From JAFAMS01 sp049520515 (lineage in GTDB: Bacteria; Vulcanimicrobiota; Vulcanimicrobiia; Vulcanimicrobiales; Vulcanimicrobiaceae), in contig JBEKPS010000001.1 in assembly GCA_049520515.1 (NCBI GenBank), positions 186,001-250,000 of the forward strand: a stretch of DNA of 64,000 nt, given 5' to 3'. Both the position numbers and the translations under genes were made by a program. The notes under the pieces are model-generated. The model made no database searches, was not told where the DNA came from, and saw nothing but the letters and a program-made list of their open reading frames with translations. Positions 55,704 to 64,000 of this stretch are shown here, piece after piece (position 1 is the stretch's first letter; each line of letters begins with the position of its first letter).

Positions 55704-58253
55704 TCATTCAGTTCGAATCGCTTCCGCGGTTCGAATGCGAGCCGCAACACCGGCGGGATATATCCCCGCGACCAGGGCCGCGATCACGACCACGATGAAC
55801 GACGCGCCCAGGAACTCCCACGGGATGTGCAGGTCGATGAGCCAGCCGAAGGCCTGACGGTTGATAACAAAAATCAACAGCAACGCTAAGAGAAACCCGA
55901 GCGCGATCCCAACGAGGCCGCCGAGAACGCCGACGAAGGCCGCCTCGACCAGCACCATGCGGCGCACGTCGCGCGTTCGCAAGCCCAGATAGCGCAGAAT
56001 ACCGATCTCGCGCCGCCGCTCGAGGACGAGCGCGAAGAGCGTCGATATCACGCCGAGCAGCGCGATCGCGACGCTGATCAGATACAACGCGTACGTGATC
56101 GCGAACGTCCGGTTGAAGATCTGCACGACCAGTGCGCGCAACTCGCGATTCGTCTCGATGTCGATGCGCAGCGGAAGGACGCTGCGAATCACCCGAGTCC
56201 GAAGATCGAGTATGTTCGTCCGGGGAGTAGCCCAAATCGCGATCGAGTCGATCGTGTCGTCCTGGAATAATTGTTGGAACGTCGACCGATCCAGCATGAT
56301 GATCCCCGACTCGGTCGAGTAGTCGTTGAAGACGGCGACTGCATCGAAGCGAATCGTGCCGGAGGGCGTATCGAGAACCAGCGCGTCGCGCGGTCGAACG
56401 TGAAAGCGCGTCGCAAACGGCTCGGAGACAAAGACTTCCCGAGTTCCCACTGCTCGCTGCAGCAACGCGGGGACGTCGCCAACGCCAAGAAACTGGACGG
56501 AATCATGGCGGAGCAGCTGCCTGAAGTCGATTGCGTCGAGCTCGGTCAGTCGCCCGCGGAACGGAATCGTGATCGAGCGCAGCGCGTGCACATCCGCGAC
56601 GCCCGGCACATGCGCGATCGAGCTGAGCACCTGGGGTGAGAATCGCGCACTCGATGACGCATCGGAGGGGCCGAGCGTGCGAACGAAGAGATCGGCCGAG
56701 AGCACTTCATCCGCCCATGTCACAACCGTGGTACGGAACGAGCCGATCAAGATCGCGACCGCCGTCATCATCGCGATCGCGATGCCGAGCGCTGCAACCG
56801 CGACGCTTTCACGGCGGAGCGCTCCACCGAGATTTCCCGCCGCCAGTAATGCCGGCGCATCGCGCAAGTAGCGCCGCCCGAGTGCGGACGCCCACGAGAT
56901 CACGAGCGGGACGCACAGCGAGCCACCGGCGATAATCATGATCCCTGAGAGATAGCCGAAGACCGGCACGCCATCGACCGGCGGCCCGGCGGTGACCAGC
57001 AGCGCGAGGATGAACGCGCAGAGGCCGGCAAGCGCAGCATTCCGCGCGAAGTGCCGCGGACGGCGTTCGAAACCCGCAGCGCGCATCGTGAACGCGGGCG
57101 GAACGCGCGCAGCTTCGAGCGCCGGAACGATTGCAGCGCCGACGGCGAGGATGATTCCGAAGACAAACGCTTTGAGGATCGGCAAGAGATCCCACGACAC
57201 ACGGCCGACGCCGATTCCGATGTACAGCGTTTGCACGGTTTTCGCGACGGCGGCAACCGAAAACTGCGCGAGTAGCGCACCCAGGGCGAGCCCTACAAGC
57301 GAACCCGCGAGTCCGAGCGCCCCGCCCTCGATCAGGAAAGCGATGAATATCTGCCTGCGCGTTGCGCCGAGCGCGCGCAACGTCCCGATCTCCGGACGAC
57401 GCTGCACGACCGCGATCGCGACGGTATTGAAGATCAAATACATTCCGACGACGAGAGCAATCGCCGAGAGCGCATCGAGATTCAATTGGAAGCTCTGCAA
57501 CATACGGCGAATCTCGCCGGTGCGGACTTTGGGCTCGAGCGCCCGCGTCCCGGGCGGAATGACCGCGCGCACTTCTGCAAAGGCTTGCGGGAGGCGGCTT
57601 GGATCGACGACGCAGTCGATGCGATCGAGCAACCCAACCTTATCGAAGATATCTTGCGCCGTCGCGATGTCGACGAACACCACGCTCGAATCGACGCCGA
57701 CGACGCTCGGCGGCAAAATCGCAGCCACGACGAGCGAGACTGGACGCGCGCCCGCGAGTGCGGAGAATCGCGAGCCGGCCTGCAACCCCCAGCGCCGCGC
57801 AACGCGCTCGCTGATAATTGCGCCGCGCCCATTCACGAGCGTCTCGGCATGTACATCCGTTCCGGTTGTCGGCGCGCCGGCATCACGCGGCAGCGGTGCA
57901 AGTAAATCGACGCCAAGTACGCGGAGTACTTCTCCTTCTTGCGGATGCCCGCGCCGCGCACCGAGGACGATGTTGTCCTCGATGACCGGCGACGCCGAGA
58001 TAATCCCCGGCAGCGCTGCAACGCGTAACAACGTTCGCTCGTCGAACCCGCTTCCGGCGCCGAGAATCTGCAAGTTAACGCGACTGGCGACGACGTTGAC
58101 GCTCGATGAAAATGAATCGACAGCCGTGGCGTTCGCGAGATCAATGGCGAGCGCGATCGCGACACCGAGCGCAACTGCAACGATCGTTACGATCGTGCGC
58201 AGTCTACCTTCTCGCAGCGTCCCCGCAATCAGCCCGCGTAAGAGTAAACCCAT
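55704..58253 (-). CDS. ABC transporter permease, MacB/FtsX double domain
   Basis: 849 residues. An N-terminal helix (IVTIVAVALGVAIALAIDLA) and large periplasmic core domain are followed by an FtsX domain (about 265-385). A second linker, periplasmic domain and FtsX domain complete the chain (LGVISTLFALVLERRREIGILRYLGLRTRDVRRMVLVEA). Both FtsX domains carry the R-R-x-E-I-G-x-L-R coupling loop. The type exports lipoproteins, lipids or secondary metabolites, often with a LolD-like ATPase. Overlaps the ATPase gene by 25 bases. Confidence 0.92.
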   Translation of the reverse strand: MGLLLRGLIAGTLREGRLRTIVTIVAVALGVAIALAIDLANATAVDSFSSSVNVVASRVNLQILGAGSGFDERTLLRVAALPGIISASPVIEDNIVLGARRGHPQEGEVLRVLGVDLLAPLPRDAGAPTTGTDVHAETLVNGRGAIISERVARRWGLQAGSRFSALAGARPVSLVVAAILPPSVVGVDSSVVFVDIATAQDIFDKVGLLDRIDCVVDPSRLPQAFAEVRAVIPPGTRALEPKVRTGEIRRMLQSFQLNLDALSAIALVVGMYLIFNTVAIAVVQRRPEIGTLRALGATRRQIFIAFLIEGGALGLAGSLVGLALGALLAQFSVAAVAKTVQTLYIGIGVGRVSWDLLPILKAFVFGIILAVGAAIVPALEAARVPPAFTMRAAGFERRPRHFARNAALAGLCAFILALLVTAGPPVDGVPVFGYLSGIMIIAGGSLCVPLVISWASALGRRYLRDAPALLAAGNLGGALRRESVAVAALGIAIAMMTAVAILIGSFRTTVVTWADEVLSADLFVRTLGPSDASSSARFSPQVLSSIAHVPGVADVHALRSITIPFRGRLTELDAIDFRQLLRHDSVQFLGVGDVPALLQRAVGTREVFVSEPFATRFHVRPRDALVLDTPSGTIRFDAVAVFNDYSTESGIIMLDRSTFQQLFQDDTIDSIAIWATPRTNILDLRTRVIRSVLPLRIDIETNRELRALVVQIFNRTFAITYALYLISVAIALLGVISTLFALVLERRREIGILRYLGLRTRDVRRMVLVEAAFVGVLGGLVGIALGFLLALLLIFVINRQAFGWLIDLHIPWEFLGASFIVVVIAALVAGIYPAGVAARIRTAEAIRTE

Positions 58254-58912
58254 TGTCCATCTTGCATGTGAAGCGTCCGGTCACAGATTGCCGCCGCAGC
58301 TTCGTTGTGCGTCGCCATCAGGACGGCTTGACCGCTATTCGCAATCGCGCGCAGCAATTCCAAGACGATCGCGCCGTTCTTGGAATCGAGATTTCCGGTC
58401 GGCTCGTCGGCGAGCACGATCGCGGGACGATGCACGATCGCGCGGGCAATCGCGACGCGCTGCTGCTGCCCGCCGGACAACTCTGCCGGAAACGCGCGCG
58501 CTCGATCGGAGATCCCGACAAGTTCGAGCGCAGTGCGAACGCGCTCGGCGATTTCATCAGGCGCGACGCTCTGAAGGGCCAGCGGCAGCGACGCGTTCTG
58601 TTCGACAGTTAGCGCCGGCAGCAAATTGAAGAACTGAAAGATCGTCCCGATACGATCGCGCCGCAATAACGTGAGCTCATCGTCGCTCAAATCCGTCGTA
58701 CGCCTGCCTTCGATAAGGATGTCGCCCGACGTCGGCAGATCGACGCAACCGACCAGATTGAGTAGCGTCGTTTTCCCGCAGCCGCTCGGACCCACGAGCG
58801 CGACCATCTCACCTCGCCGCAGCTCCAGCGAGACGCCGGCTAGGGCAATCGCATCACCCGATGACGTCGCGTAAGTCTTACGGACGTCGCGGGCGAGGAC
58901 TGGGACGCTCAC
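58229..58912 (-). CDS. ABC transporter ATP-binding protein (LolD/MacB-like)
   Basis: 227 residues from GTG 58912, which overlaps the ketosynthase stop as GTGA; longer frames lie within that gene. Walker A GPSGCGKTTLLNL, signature LSGGQQQRVAIARAI, Walker B IVLADEPTGNLD, H-loop ATHN. Pairs with the permease immediately downstream. Confidence 0.95.
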   Translation of the reverse strand: MSVPVLARDVRKTYATSSGDAIALAGVSLELRRGEMVALVGPSGCGKTTLLNLVGCVDLPTSGDILIEGRRTTDLSDDELTLLRRDRIGTIFQFFNLLPALTVEQNASLPLALQSVAPDEIAERVRTALELVGISDRARAFPAELSGGQQQRVAIARAIVHRPAIVLADEPTGNLDSKNGAIVLELLRAIANSGQAVLMATHNEAAAAICDRTLHMQDGQWVYSYAG

Positions 58913-60156
58913 GAATCGAGGGCAGAGAAAACCAGCGCTGCGTTGATTCCGCCGAAACCTGCCGTGTTGGAAAGCATAGTGCGCACACGCCCTTCGACGT
59001 TCGAACGCACAAACGCTAGATCGCACTCGGGATCGTCAACAAAATGTCCGACCACGCGCGGGAGCACACCATGGCGAAGCGTCAGCAAGGAGAGCGCTGC
59101 CTCCCACGCGCCGGCTGCTCCGAATGCATGTCCATGCTGACCCTTGGATGCGGTGATCGGCAGCTGCGCAATGCCGTCGCCGAACACGCGACGTAATGCT
59201 TTTGCTTCGGCGCGATCGCCGAGCTGCGTCGACGAGCCGTGCGCGCTTACGGCTTCGATCTCGCTGGGCGCAATGTGCGCTTCCTCGAGCGCAATCTGGA
59301 TCGCGCGCGCGGCGTCGTCTCCGCCCGGCCGTGGTGCCGACATATGGTGCGCGTCGTTGCTTGCGCCGAAACCGCGAATTTCGCCGTACATATGTGCGCC
59401 GCGCGCAACGGCGTCTTCGTAACGCTCGAGCACGAGCATCCCGGCTCCCTCCGCCATGACAAAGCCATCGCGTTCCCGATCGAAGGGACGACTCGCGTGC
59501 TGCGGATCTTCGTTGCGCGTCGACATCGCACCGATAACGGTGAACGCGCCGAAGCAGAGCGGCGAGAGCGGCGCTTCAGCTCCGCCGGCGATCGCAGCAC
59601 GCACATCGCCTCGACCAACCGCACGAAATGCTTCACCGATCGCAACCGCGCCCGAGGCGCACGAATTCGCATTTGCGACCGTCGGGCCGCGCACGTCGAA
59701 TTCGAGCGCGACGTTACACGTCGCAGAACCGCCGAACACCGAGATCGCCAAGAGCGGCCGCACGCTGCCGAGGCCACGCTGACGGAAGACGTCGTGCTGT
59801 TCGTCGGCGTACGCGACTCCGCCGAGCGCCGAGCCGATGAAAATCCCGACGTCCTCGCGCGGACCATTTTTCGAAATGCCCGCATCATCGAACGCACCCC
59901 GCGCGGCAGCGACTGCATATTGCGCAAAACGGTCGGTCCAACGCACGCGCTTGGGATCCATGTGATCCGCGGGATCGAAGTGATCGATCTCGGCCGCAAT
60001 CCGCGAGGGATATCCGTCCGTATCGAAGCGCGTGATCGCGCGTGCCCCGATGCGGCCCGCGAGCATGGCTTCCCAAAACTCGCGCACGCCGATCCCGATC
60101 GGACTGACGATCCCAATCCCGGTGACGACGACCCGGTGCCGTTTTCCGTTCAACAT
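58909..60156 (-). CDS. Beta-ketoacyl-ACP synthase (FabF-like)
   Basis: 415 residues. RVVVTGIGIVSPIG, the active-site Cys in ANSCASGAVAIGEA, His in VSAHGSSTQLGD, Lys in ASKGQHGHAFG and the second His there are all present, so condensation should be active. It is placed among cyclase, FAD reductase, methyltransferase and transporter genes, not with fabD/fabG/acpP. A secondary role in a dedicated lipid or polyketide pathway is more likely than housekeeping KAS II. No ACP gene is seen in the window. Confidence 0.92.
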   Translation of the reverse strand: MLNGKRHRVVVTGIGIVSPIGIGVREFWEAMLAGRIGARAITRFDTDGYPSRIAAEIDHFDPADHMDPKRVRWTDRFAQYAVAAARGAFDDAGISKNGPREDVGIFIGSALGGVAYADEQHDVFRQRGLGSVRPLLAISVFGGSATCNVALEFDVRGPTVANANSCASGAVAIGEAFRAVGRGDVRAAIAGGAEAPLSPLCFGAFTVIGAMSTRNEDPQHASRPFDRERDGFVMAEGAGMLVLERYEDAVARGAHMYGEIRGFGASNDAHHMSAPRPGGDDAARAIQIALEEAHIAPSEIEAVSAHGSSTQLGDRAEAKALRRVFGDGIAQLPITASKGQHGHAFGAAGAWEAALSLLTLRHGVLPRVVGHFVDDPECDLAFVRSNVEGRVRTMLSNTAGFGGINAALVFSALDS

Positions 60157-60596
60157 GCCGCTTCTGCTAACACCTTCATACGAGCCAACGTACGTTGTGC
60201 CACAAAATCAATAAAAAAGTCTGAAACGACGTGCCGCCCCAGCCACTCGGCTGCGATCGGGAACCGAAAACGCAGGCGATGCTCGATTTCTACCCGTGTT
60301 CCGCCTGAAATCGGCCGAAAGTGCCATTCGACTTCCATGCCGCGCGTCCAACCACGGAGATGCAGAAAGGCGATGTGCGGACCTGAGGGGTCGTTCCGCT
60401 GCTCGGCGACCCACGCAATGGGAATCCAGTTCCGCCAGGCCGACATCTCAACGACGCGCGTTTCGCCGCGATCCTCAAGGACACGCACGAAACGATAGTG
60501 CGGCAAGTACTCGGGCCAGCGTTCCGTTGCGGACGCGAATCGAAAGATTGTCTCTGGATCGGCGGCGATATCGATCGACGTCGTCGTGACGTTCAC
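60150..60596 (-). CDS. SRPBCC-family (polyketide cyclase-like) protein
   Basis: 148 residues from GTG 60596 (GTGA overlap with the FAD oxidoreductase stop). SIDIAADPETIFRFASATERWPEYLPHYRFVRVLED and the C-terminal helix (FFIDFVAQRTLARMKVLAE) give the START/SRPBCC fold with a hydrophobic cavity. The long C-terminal helix and the neighbours suggest cyclisation or carrying of a long acyl or polyketide chain. It overlaps the ketosynthase start by seven bases. Confidence 0.85.
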   Translation of the reverse strand: MNVTTTSIDIAADPETIFRFASATERWPEYLPHYRFVRVLEDRGETRVVEMSAWRNWIPIAWVAEQRNDPSGPHIAFLHLRGWTRGMEVEWHFRPISGGTRVEIEHRLRFRFPIAAEWLGRHVVSDFFIDFVAQRTLARMKVLAEAAC

Positions 60597-61714
60597 GCCA
60601 GCAACCGGCGCAACACGGCGGGACGTAGTGCAGTCCCCGCCGAGGTCGAGCCGGCGACTGCGTCCAGCAAAATCGCCGCGAGTGCCGGTGAAGCTTCGAG
60701 TTTCCGCGCAGAGCGCCGCGCTAGGAACGGGACGGCAATCAGCGCGTCGATGACTTTCCCGAGACGCGTGCGAGCGCGCAGTTCCTTGCGCTGCTCGCGA
60801 TCGTACGCAGCGAGTGCGTCGTCTTCGGCACGTGCGTCCTCGAACGCGCGAATCAACGCCGCCGACGCAGACTGAGCGCTGCGCAACGCGAGAAAAACGC
60901 CTTGCCCGGTGAACGGGCTGAGGAATCCCGCAGCGTCGCCGACCAGCATCGCCCCCGGCGCAATCGTGCGGCGAACGTCGTGCACGAGCGGACCGACGGC
61001 GACGCGCGGACCACTGCGCGCTTCGGCAGCAAACTCCATCACCCGCGACCACGTCTCGAGGCGATCTTTCGGCGCAACCGCCATCACGTTCGCAATCCCG
61101 TCGCCGAGCGGATTGATCGCAAGATACGTTTTCCCGTCGCAATACATCTCGAGGCATCCATTCGTGCCTTCGATGCCGCGAAAATGTCCGCCGACCGCGA
61201 ATCGCGGACGTGAAGGTAGCGGCAGAGTCAAGCCGAGCTTGCGCGCGACGATCGAACCGACGCCGTCAGCGCCGACAACAAAACGTCCCTGCAGCCGGAC
61301 GCGCTCGCCGCTGGCGTCGCGTACGGCCACGCCGCGCGAGAACACGTCTTCAACGCGACCGCTCACGAGCTGAGCACCCGCACCGAGCGCAGCTTCGAGA
61401 ATGAGATTGTCGAGCGTCGCGCGCGCGAGTCCAATCGCGGGCCGCGAGAACGCAAGCTCCACATGCGCGCCGCCGGTGACGATGCGAATCCCGCGTAGGG
61501 CCGAACCGAGCGCGCGCACCTGTTCGCCGAGGCCAAGCGCATCGAGCGCTGCGACGGCGCCCATCCCCAAATACTCGCCGCACACCTTGCGCCGCGGAAA
61601 GGCGGTTCGCTCGATGAGCGTTACGGGAATCGACGCGCGCGCAAGTGCGAGTGCCGTTGCCGCCCCGGACGGCCCCGCGCCAACGACAATGACGCGTTCG
61701 TTATCGGGCTTCAT
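60593..61714 (-). CDS. FAD-dependent oxidoreductase, geranylgeranyl-reductase family
   Basis: 373 residues. FAD motif VIVVGAGPSGAATALALARASIPVTLIER, PRRKVCGEYLG (Cys near the isoalloxazine), VVGADGVGSIVARKLG (DG motif) and MLVGDAAGFLSPFTGQGVFLALRSA (GD motif). The family saturates isoprenoid double bonds or hydroxylates polyketides. Same operon as the KS; start overlaps the methyltransferase stop by 14 bases. Confidence 0.92.
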   Translation of the reverse strand: MKPDNERVIVVGAGPSGAATALALARASIPVTLIERTAFPRRKVCGEYLGMGAVAALDALGLGEQVRALGSALRGIRIVTGGAHVELAFSRPAIGLARATLDNLILEAALGAGAQLVSGRVEDVFSRGVAVRDASGERVRLQGRFVVGADGVGSIVARKLGLTLPLPSRPRFAVGGHFRGIEGTNGCLEMYCDGKTYLAINPLGDGIANVMAVAPKDRLETWSRVMEFAAEARSGPRVAVGPLVHDVRRTIAPGAMLVGDAAGFLSPFTGQGVFLALRSAQSASAALIRAFEDARAEDDALAAYDREQRKELRARTRLGKVIDALIAVPFLARRSARKLEASPALAAILLDAVAGSTSAGTALRPAVLRRLLA

Positions 61715-62351
61715 CGACGAGCGTCATCCGAAACCACGGTTCGACGCGTACGCTCGGCGCGCGCCATCCAGCCTCGCGCGCAAGCCCGACGGCTTCTGCC
61801 GGCGTATACGCGCGCAAAACGGAAGCCGGCGCGTCGTGGCGCGTCAAGCGGTTTCGCGAGAATACGTGCACTTGCGTCCAAGTCGCCGCGTAGGCGAGGG
61901 GCGAGCGCCGCAGATCGCACACGATCGGCGTGATGCGCGACACGCGTCGCAGCTCACGTAAGAATCCAACCGCCGCCGACCCTTCGACGTGGTGCAGCGT
62001 CAGCGAACACATCGCGACGTCGAATGCGCCATCCGCAAAAGGCAGCGCATCGCCTTCACCGCGCACGAAACGGAAGTTGCCCTCGCCGTCGAGCCGGCGC
62101 GCAATCGCGAGCATTTGCTCGCTACGATCGAGGCATGTGATCGCAAGGGTGCGTCCATGCCGCTGCGCACGAACGAGCAGCGCACGCGGAATGTCGGCAG
62201 CGCCGCAACCGACGTCGAGGATTTCGATCGCTCCCGTCGCTTCGAGCACGCGCGCGATCGGAGTGACTCCGCCAAAGAGACGATTCGCGCGTTCTATATC
62301 GCGCAGGTTCGCCTCCAACTCGACGATTGAGTCAGCCGGGTCGTCCATCAA
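61701..62351 (-). CDS. SAM-dependent methyltransferase
   Basis: 216 residues. Class I fold: ILDVGCGAADIPRALL (SAM glycine loop), CLDRSEQMLAIARR, GDALPFADGAFDVAMCSLTLHHVEG. Putative acceptor region in the C-terminal third. With the FAD enzyme and ketosynthase it forms a set like that in type III polyketide clusters. It begins 23 bases after the ferredoxin gene. Confidence 0.93.
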   Translation of the reverse strand: MMDDPADSIVELEANLRDIERANRLFGGVTPIARVLEATGAIEILDVGCGAADIPRALLVRAQRHGRTLAITCLDRSEQMLAIARRLDGEGNFRFVRGEGDALPFADGAFDVAMCSLTLHHVEGSAAVGFLRELRRVSRITPIVCDLRRSPLAYAATWTQVHVFSRNRLTRHDAPASVLRAYTPAEAVGLAREAGWRAPSVRVEPWFRMTLVDEAR

Positions 62352-62374
62352 CTCCCGGAGGCCGACTCTACGTC

Positions 62375-62629
62375 TTATTTTCCGGCTCGCTCCTTATACC
62401 AGTTGGCGTTGATCTCGGTGTAGTTCTTCCATTTTTCCGGCACGTCGGCATCGGCGTAAATCGCCTCGACCGGGCATGCTGAAACGCACGCACCACAGTC
62501 GATGCACACTTCAGGATCGATGAAGAGCATCGTATCTTCTTCATCGCCGTGAATGCAGTCGACAGGACACACGTCGACGCATGACTTGTCCTTCGTGCCG
62601 ATACATGGCTCCGTGATAATGTAGGTCAT
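62375..62629 (-). CDS. fdxA: Ferredoxin, 7Fe-8S (FdxA-like)
   Basis: 84 residues. First cluster cysteines are in CIGTKDKSCVDVCPVDCIHG and the second in CIDCGACVSACPVEAIY, spaced as in 3Fe-4S/4Fe-4S FdxA. It transfers electrons. It may lead the downstream operon, possibly feeding the FAD reductase, although FdxA is commonly a free-standing gene. Divergent from the SIMPL gene. Confidence 0.93.
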   Translation of the reverse strand: MTYIITEPCIGTKDKSCVDVCPVDCIHGDEEDTMLFIDPEVCIDCGACVSACPVEAIYADADVPEKWKNYTEINANWYKERAGK

Positions 62630-62744
62630 CGCTCGGGCCTTTTGTGCCTCTTTGCGGAGCGCTCCTGTTGCCGAGGCCTCTTCTGCGACAATCGTCTACG
62701 CCGCGCGGGAGCCCGCCATCAACCCGACCAAAAGCCAGACCAGA

Positions 62745-63470
62745 ATGTTTACAAATAGTAGGGCTCAGACCGTTCTCACGATCGCCGCGTGCGTGGCCGC
62801 CCTTCTTGCTTGCGTGCCCGCGCAAGCAGCGACCTCAGCCGGCACGGTGACGGTCTCGGGCTCCGGAACGATCTCGCGCGACCCCGATCGCGCGCTGCTT
62901 TCCGTTTCGATCGTCACCAACAATGACGTCGCGGCAACGGCGACATCGGCGAATAACCGGCTCTACAACGCGCTCGTCGACCGAATGCGCGGTGTTGGGG
63001 TCCCGGCAGCCGCTATCAAGACCTCGAGCTACGATCTCAATTTCGTCCCAAAGCCGCCACCCGGCGACAACTATAAGCCGCCGCAGACCGGTTTTATCGT
63101 GACGCGCGCCTTGTCGATCACGATCGACAATCTCTCGAACGTCGGCGGCGTGATCGATGCCGCGGTTGCCGCCGGCGTCACACAGGTCAACGGCGTCAGC
63201 TTTGGCCTGCGCGACGACCGCGGTGCGCACGCGGCGGCCCTCGCAGCTGCGGTCGAGGATGCAGCAACGCAAGCCGCCGCTATTGCGCAAGCAGCACACA
63301 TGCATCTCGGCGCGATTCGCCGCGTATCGTCCGTGCAAAGCCCAGTTTTTGCGCCGCAGATGATGCGCGTCGCCACGCTTGCTGCGGCGCCGGCGGTCCC
63401 GACGCAGATCAGCCCGTCGTCGGTCGAAATCCACGCGACCGTCACTGTCACCTACGAGCTCGCACCCTAG
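62745..63470 (+). CDS. SIMPL-domain (DUF541) periplasmic protein
   Basis: 241 residues from ATG 62745; the upstream in-frame 31 residues have no signal and are dropped. Signal peptide (TVLTIAACVAALLACVPAQA). GTVTVSGSGTISRDPDRALLSVSIVTNN and INNLSNVGGVIDAAVAAGVTQVNGVSFGLRDD-like motifs are those of SIMPL proteins such as YggE. They oligomerise in the periplasm and take part in oxidative-stress protection. The molecular activity of the family is unclear. Confidence 0.9.
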   Translation: MFTNSRAQTVLTIAACVAALLACVPAQAATSAGTVTVSGSGTISRDPDRALLSVSIVTNNDVAATATSANNRLYNALVDRMRGVGVPAAAIKTSSYDLNFVPKPPPGDNYKPPQTGFIVTRALSITIDNLSNVGGVIDAAVAAGVTQVNGVSFGLRDDRGAHAAALAAAVEDAATQAAAIAQAAHMHLGAIRRVSSVQSPVFAPQMMRVATLAAAPAVPTQISPSSVEIHATVTVTYELAP

Positions 63471-63511
63471 GAGCTGAAACCGCTGTCTGCCGTTCACGGT
63501 AGACCTGTTCG

Positions 63512-64000
63512 ATGATCGAAAACACGTGCGAGGCCTGTAAGGCTCAGCCGGCAAGCGTTCGGGACTATTCGATGCGCTCGGGACGCTGGGTGCAGGTCGA
63601 CTTGTGTGCAGCCTGCGCGCGAAACCGGAAGTTTGCGTCGCTTCGTCCGCTGCTTGGCGCCGGCGCAGCCGCAGCGCTTCTGGGCGGTGTCGCCTTCGCG
63701 CTCGATCGGTATATGCGTGGCACCGAAGGCGGCTCAGAATCGACGCCGCCGGCATCGAATCCGCTCGAGTGGACGAAGCGCTTGCGGGGCGGAACGCCGA
63801 CGCTCGCCGCGTATTCGCGCGACCTTACCGCGGATGCGCGCGCCGGCAAGCTCGATCCCGTCATCGGGCGAGACGATGAGATCGAGCGCGTGATCTCGAT
63901 TCTCGCGCGCCGCAGCAAGAATAATCCCGTCTTGATCGGTGAGCCCGGCGTCGGGAAAACGGCGGTCGTCGAAGGCCTTGCGCAGCGTATCGTCGCGGGA
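63512..64000 (+). CDS. ClpE-like AAA+ ATPase with zinc ribbon and membrane segment, partial
   Basis: 163 codons visible, running off the right edge. Residues 6-9 and 32-35 are CxxC pairs (CEACK, VDLCAAC) as in ClpE N-terminal zinc domains. A hydrophobic segment (LLGAGAAAALLGGVAFAL) follows at about 46-64. Then comes a short linker and the Clp AAA module (YSRDLTADARAGKLDPVIGRDDEIERVISIL, Walker A GEPGVGKTAVVEG). The usual Clp-N repeats are absent. The membrane segment is not typical of ClpE, so this could be a membrane-tethered unfoldase. Confidence 0.85.
   Translation, partial: MIENTCEACKAQPASVRDYSMRSGRWVQVDLCAACARNRKFASLRPLLGAGAAAALLGGVAFALDRYMRGTEGGSESTPPASNPLEWTKRLRGGTPTLAAYSRDLTADARAGKLDPVIGRDDEIERVISILARRSKNNPVLIGEPGVGKTAVVEGLAQRIVAG

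Noticed and set aside
56992..58629. 545-residue plus-strand open frame
   Set aside because: It lies opposite the ABC permease and ATPase genes, is Arg/Ser/Ala low-complexity with no domain, and exists because the opposite strand has strong codon bias.
59239..60498. 419-residue plus-strand open frame
   Set aside because: Antisense of the ketosynthase and SRPBCC genes; composition is Arg/Asp-rich shadow sequence.
62835..63755. 306-residue minus-strand open frame
   Set aside because: Antisense of the SIMPL gene and the Clp gene start; Arg-rich shadow.

Overview
The window is dense, roughly 58-60 % GC bacterial chromosome. It has about 71 protein genes, one tRNA and long head-to-tail operons whose genes overlap by 1-14 bases (ATGA, GTGA). 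It contains no rRNA, CRISPR array, insertion sequence or phage gene. HrcA with a CIRCE-type operator, an alpha/beta-subunit acetyl-CoA carboxylase, a Pho regulon and many secreted proteins fit a free-living environmental heterotroph. From overall style I suspect a poorly cultured soil phylum such as Eremiobacterota (WPS-2), but this cannot be proved from the window.

Left end (1-9.7 kb). A minus-strand catabolic operon encodes a UGSC-family selenoprotein with an in-frame TGA, an Nfu-like small protein, a GntR regulator and a CoA-transferase that runs off the window. Two GntR-type palindromes overlap its promoter. Next come a MaoC hydratase with a secreted protein, an SDR with an Old Yellow Enzyme, an RpiR regulator with a beta-hydroxyacid dehydrogenase, and an MFS transporter.

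9.6-18.9 kb holds one long minus-strand transcription unit behind a sigma-70-like promoter and a CIRCE element: hrcA, dnaJ, rsmE (apparent CTG start), a ThDP enzyme, a small protein, a dolichol-phosphate-mannose-synthase-like glycosyltransferase, accD, accA, a DivIC-like protein and an S1-like protein. A TlpA-like thioredoxin and a membrane protein lie upstream.

18.8-31.2 kb holds acs, an HTH plus nucleotidyltransferase pair resembling a toxin-antitoxin system with two tandem operators, metX, an operon add-dtxR-rhomboid-dinG-P1 nuclease, initiator tRNA-fMet, a hydratase of the fumarylacetoacetate hydrolase superfamily, and a diguanylate cyclase.

31.2-38.1 kb is an accessory envelope region. 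Small secreted proteins of unknown function, two of them related by an NNRPYY motif, surround an 819-residue protein joining a cytoplasmic TIR domain, one membrane helix, a FecR domain, a Trp/Tyr-rich domain and a repetitive Gln/Thr/Pro tail.

38.2-51.3 kb is mostly core metabolism: hom and kbl, a complete Pho cluster (ppx, phoB, phoR, pstB, pstS, pstC, pstA, phoU) with PhoB-box-like repeats before pstB and pstS, a UbiA prenyltransferase and a class I fructose-bisphosphate aldolase.

51.3-64 kb contains a HAD phosphatase and then a tightly coupled run transcribed leftward: ferredoxin, methyltransferase, FAD reductase, SRPBCC cyclase, ketosynthase, ABC ATPase, ABC permease, AttH/CrtC-type lipocalin, and then a flavoprotein fragment, a PheC-like periplasmic protein and HMG-CoA lyase. 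It looks like an uncharacterised lipid or polyketide pathway with its exporter. The right edge carries a SIMPL-domain protein and the start of a ClpE-like ATPase with an extra membrane segment.
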